Below are positions 61,710 through 64,000 of a stretch of 64,000 bases of DNA, one piece after another. Position numbers and translations under genes: made by a program. The notes beneath the pieces were generated by a model. The model was not told the origin of the DNA. It did no database searches and worked only from the letters and a program-made list of their open reading frames with translations. How positions within the stretch are numbered: the stretch's first letter is position 1; each line of letters begins with the position of its first letter. The DNA is from Prorocentrum cordatum (lineage: Eukaryota; Sar; Dinophyceae; Prorocentrales; Prorocentraceae): the NCBI GenBank assembly GCA_963575745.1, contig CAUYUJ010015957.1:239745-303744 (forward strand), in the 5' to 3' direction.

Positions 61710-61769
61710 CCCTCCTCCTCCTCCTCCTCCTCCTCCTCCTCCTCCTCCTCCTCCTCCTCCTGCTCCTCA
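61710..61769. repeat. (TCC)n microsatellite
   Basis: About 19 units. Confidence 0.95.
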
Positions 61770-63141
61770 TCCTCGCGCTCCCCATCCCCCTCATCGTAAC
61801 TCCCCCTTCCTCCCCCCGCACACTCCTCACCCTCACAGTCCAAGTCATCCTTATCCGATGAGAAAGGTTCAGGCGGAATGTTGAGGATGTGGGCTGAGCA
61901 AGGGTGGACAACGTGAGAAAGAGGAGGAGGTGGGCGGAAGAGCAGTGTTCTGACGCATTCACCTCGTGGCCGTCGGAGCGATCTTGTCTCCAACACGGCC
62001 ACTGCTCGGAAGCCTCTTGGGAATCGGAGGCGAGGAACACATACGCCCCATCGACGGCCTCCCAGTCGCGTCGCTGGTCACCACGCCGGGCCCTGCCGCG
62101 CTAGGCTCATCAGCCGGCCGACTGCCCACGGTACCAAGACCGTTCGCCCTCCTAGATCCCGTCCCGCTCAAAGCCTCGGGTGGGAGTTATCGACAGACTC
62201 CGCCCCACGGGTGCTGGGGGTTGCGGGCGTGCGTCGTCAGCTCGCGGCTGCCCTGTTCAGTGCGCTCACGCGCGCCTCCTGCCAGGATCTGTCCGTGGTC
62301 AGCGGCCACTCCACGCACATCCCCTGAAACATCAGGACCCGTCTGCTGGAACCAGAACCTCTCGAGGGCAGCGAGACTTGTCGAGCTGAGCTTGGGAGGA
62401 CGGTCGGTAGCCATGCGCCAGTGGGTCTGCTGCCCCAGGCGCCCCGACTAGATCCAGCCAGCGCAGAACAAATAGATCGCCGCAGAAATGCCCAACCTGG
62501 TGAGGGGACCGAGAAGCCCCGGACGCTTCTGTGTTACATCGCTGGATGGGGCACCGGCTCCGAGGTGCCCGTGTCGATGCGGGCCTGCTCCTCTGAAGTG
62601 GGAACCGTGGTTCGCCTGCTCCTCTGCAATCGAATCGAGCTCTTGCCGCGCTCGCTGGCCAACGCGCTAGATCCGCGGTGGGGGGCGAGGACGCCGCGCG
62701 ATCTCTCCAGGGACACGCAGAGCGCGCGCGGTGCCCCCCGCCTTTCCGTCAGCCCCCGGCTGCAAGCAAGAGTGACCCTGGCAACGGTGACTTTTGGTGC
62801 GCGGCCCAAGGGGGGTGCCTTTGGGGACACCACCAGGCGCGCAAGCCGCTGCTGTCGCATCGCAGCCCAGCTATCCGGGGGGCAACACTGGAACTGCACC
62901 GAAGGCCACTCCGGCGAAAGGTCACTCCCCGTGTGGCCGGCCACCGTGCTGGCCCAACCCGGACCAGAGCCAGGGCAGAAGCGACTGCCACGCACCACGG
63001 CGCTGGTCTGAGGTCACCATCCCGCCACTCACAGGGCGGCGCACCGCCGACATGGGTCGAGGCGAGGCTGGCGGGTTGCGGGCGCGCGGCCGCGGAGCCG
63101 ACGGGCCGCACGTGGGGCGCCCTGCGGTCGGGCACTGTCGT
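61770..63141. other. Unassigned; possible exons
   Basis: Minus frame 62414-62187 (MATDRPPKLSSTSLAALERF, then FQQTGPDVSGDVRG) looks protein-like and begins with an ATG. Minus 62040-61900 (FLASDSQEASEQWPCWRQDR) is similar in quality. Neither matches a family I can name. Confidence 0.25.
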
Positions 63142-63178
63142 GTGGCGTGTCGCCGCGGCGGCCCCGGCGACACGCCAC
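63142..63178. repeat. 13-bp perfect stem-loop
   Basis: GTGGCGTGTCGCC and its exact reverse complement, separated by an 11-bp GC-rich loop. Confidence 0.85.
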
Positions 63179-64000
63179 CCCCTGCAAGCGGATAGCATGT
63201 CGCCCCGCTCCGCGGGGCGGGATGCCTCGAAAGGATCGAGACGTTGAGGCCCCGGGGCCGCGAAGTGGATGACGTATCGCGCCGAGGCGCGGTGGGCCAG
63301 AACCGGCGGAGCGACGCGCCATCCCAAAGTTTCTGACCGTAACTCTGCGTTGGGTTGCAAATGGCGCACGTGTAGGTACGACTCTACCAGGGCGACCATC
63401 GAAGAGCACACAAGGAGCATACTTATCCATTATCTGTGTATGTGTGTATCTATACATATACACACACGCTTGGGTGCATGCATACGTGGATGGACATGTG
63501 CGTGCTCGCATACACGCAAGCATGCATTCACACCAGGGCGCATGCGTGAACACTTTTCACTCTGCCCTCTTTACTCCACCCTCTGCCTTCTTTCCTTTTT
63601 CCTTGCTCGCCCTCCTCCGTCCTGCATCAAATTTGCATACATGTATGTAGAGAGAGAGAGAGAGAGAGAGAGAAAAAAAAAAAAAACCAAGAAATTAAAA
63701 GAAAGAGAGAGAAGAAAAGTAGACAATGAGAGAGACAAGACAGACAGTAACGAGTTACGGACTCGACACGTACAGAGCAGACAATGACACATACAAGACA
63801 GCAACACAGACAGACAGGACGGAGACGTTACAGACGACTCGATTGTATTTGATTTTTTGGTTACAGTACAGCTTTAATTGGTTTCGGAATTATTTCTGTA
63901 GTGCGCACTGTATGCAATTACATCAATAATTGTGTCGGGAATTAATAATGTAGGCTCGAAATATTGCCAAGAGCATTTTGGTTATGCATTTCTATTGAGT
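63179..64000. other. No gene; (GA)n and AT-rich end of window
   Basis: A (GA)n then A run lies at 63649-63686, and GACAGACAGG repeats to 63830. From 63840 the sequence is AT-rich without a recognised gene. Confidence 0.5.

Overview
The window looks like nuclear DNA of a dinoflagellate, GC-rich and very repeat-rich. The strongest evidence is an exact copy of the 22-nt dinoflagellate spliced leader (minus strand, 20412 to 20391) at the 5' end of a LINE. A Prorocentrum- or Polarella-like species would fit the base composition and repeat load, but that is a guess. There are no rRNA, tRNA, CRISPR or bacterial operon features.

Layout. From 0.8 to 20.4 kb there are three non-LTR retrotransposons in tandem on the minus strand, in increasing order of preservation. 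LINE A (about 4.8 to 0.8 kb) is a relic with endonuclease and RT motifs in broken frames. LINE B (about 12.2 to 7.45 kb) has long open stretches broken by at least two frame changes. LINE C (20.4 to 13.7 kb) has a complete ORF1 and a 1760-codon ORF2 carrying endonuclease, RT, RNase H and Cys-rich tail modules. A and B carry an extra ORF downstream of RT that C lacks. LINE C ends 5' in the spliced leader, so its source was probably a trans-spliced mRNA. Behind it lies a fresh five-copy 442-bp tandem array (20.48 to 22.69 kb).

From 22.7 to 58 kb most of the sequence is repeats: (TCC)n, (CAA)n, (GAC)n and (GAT)n microsatellites; minisatellites of 15, 21, 52, 54, 82, about 105, 148 and about 240 bp; a 1.1 to 1.6 kb macrosatellite; a family of GC-rich elements with inverted ends (MITE-like); foldback elements; and arrays built on an 11-bp CCAAGAGGCCC-type unit. 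The one recognisable gene here is a small Dabb-domain protein at 50.36 to 50.71 kb (minus).

From 58 to 64 kb there is an intact single-exon multi-pass membrane protein resembling NIPA-type magnesium transporters (58254 to 59123, minus), then a foldback element, a possible single exon of a KDEL-receptor-like protein (60618 to 60704, minus) and unassigned sequence. The host genes show no operon-like relationship. Coordinates of LINE motifs come from reading translations by eye and may be off by a few bases; domain names rest on motif recognition without a database search.
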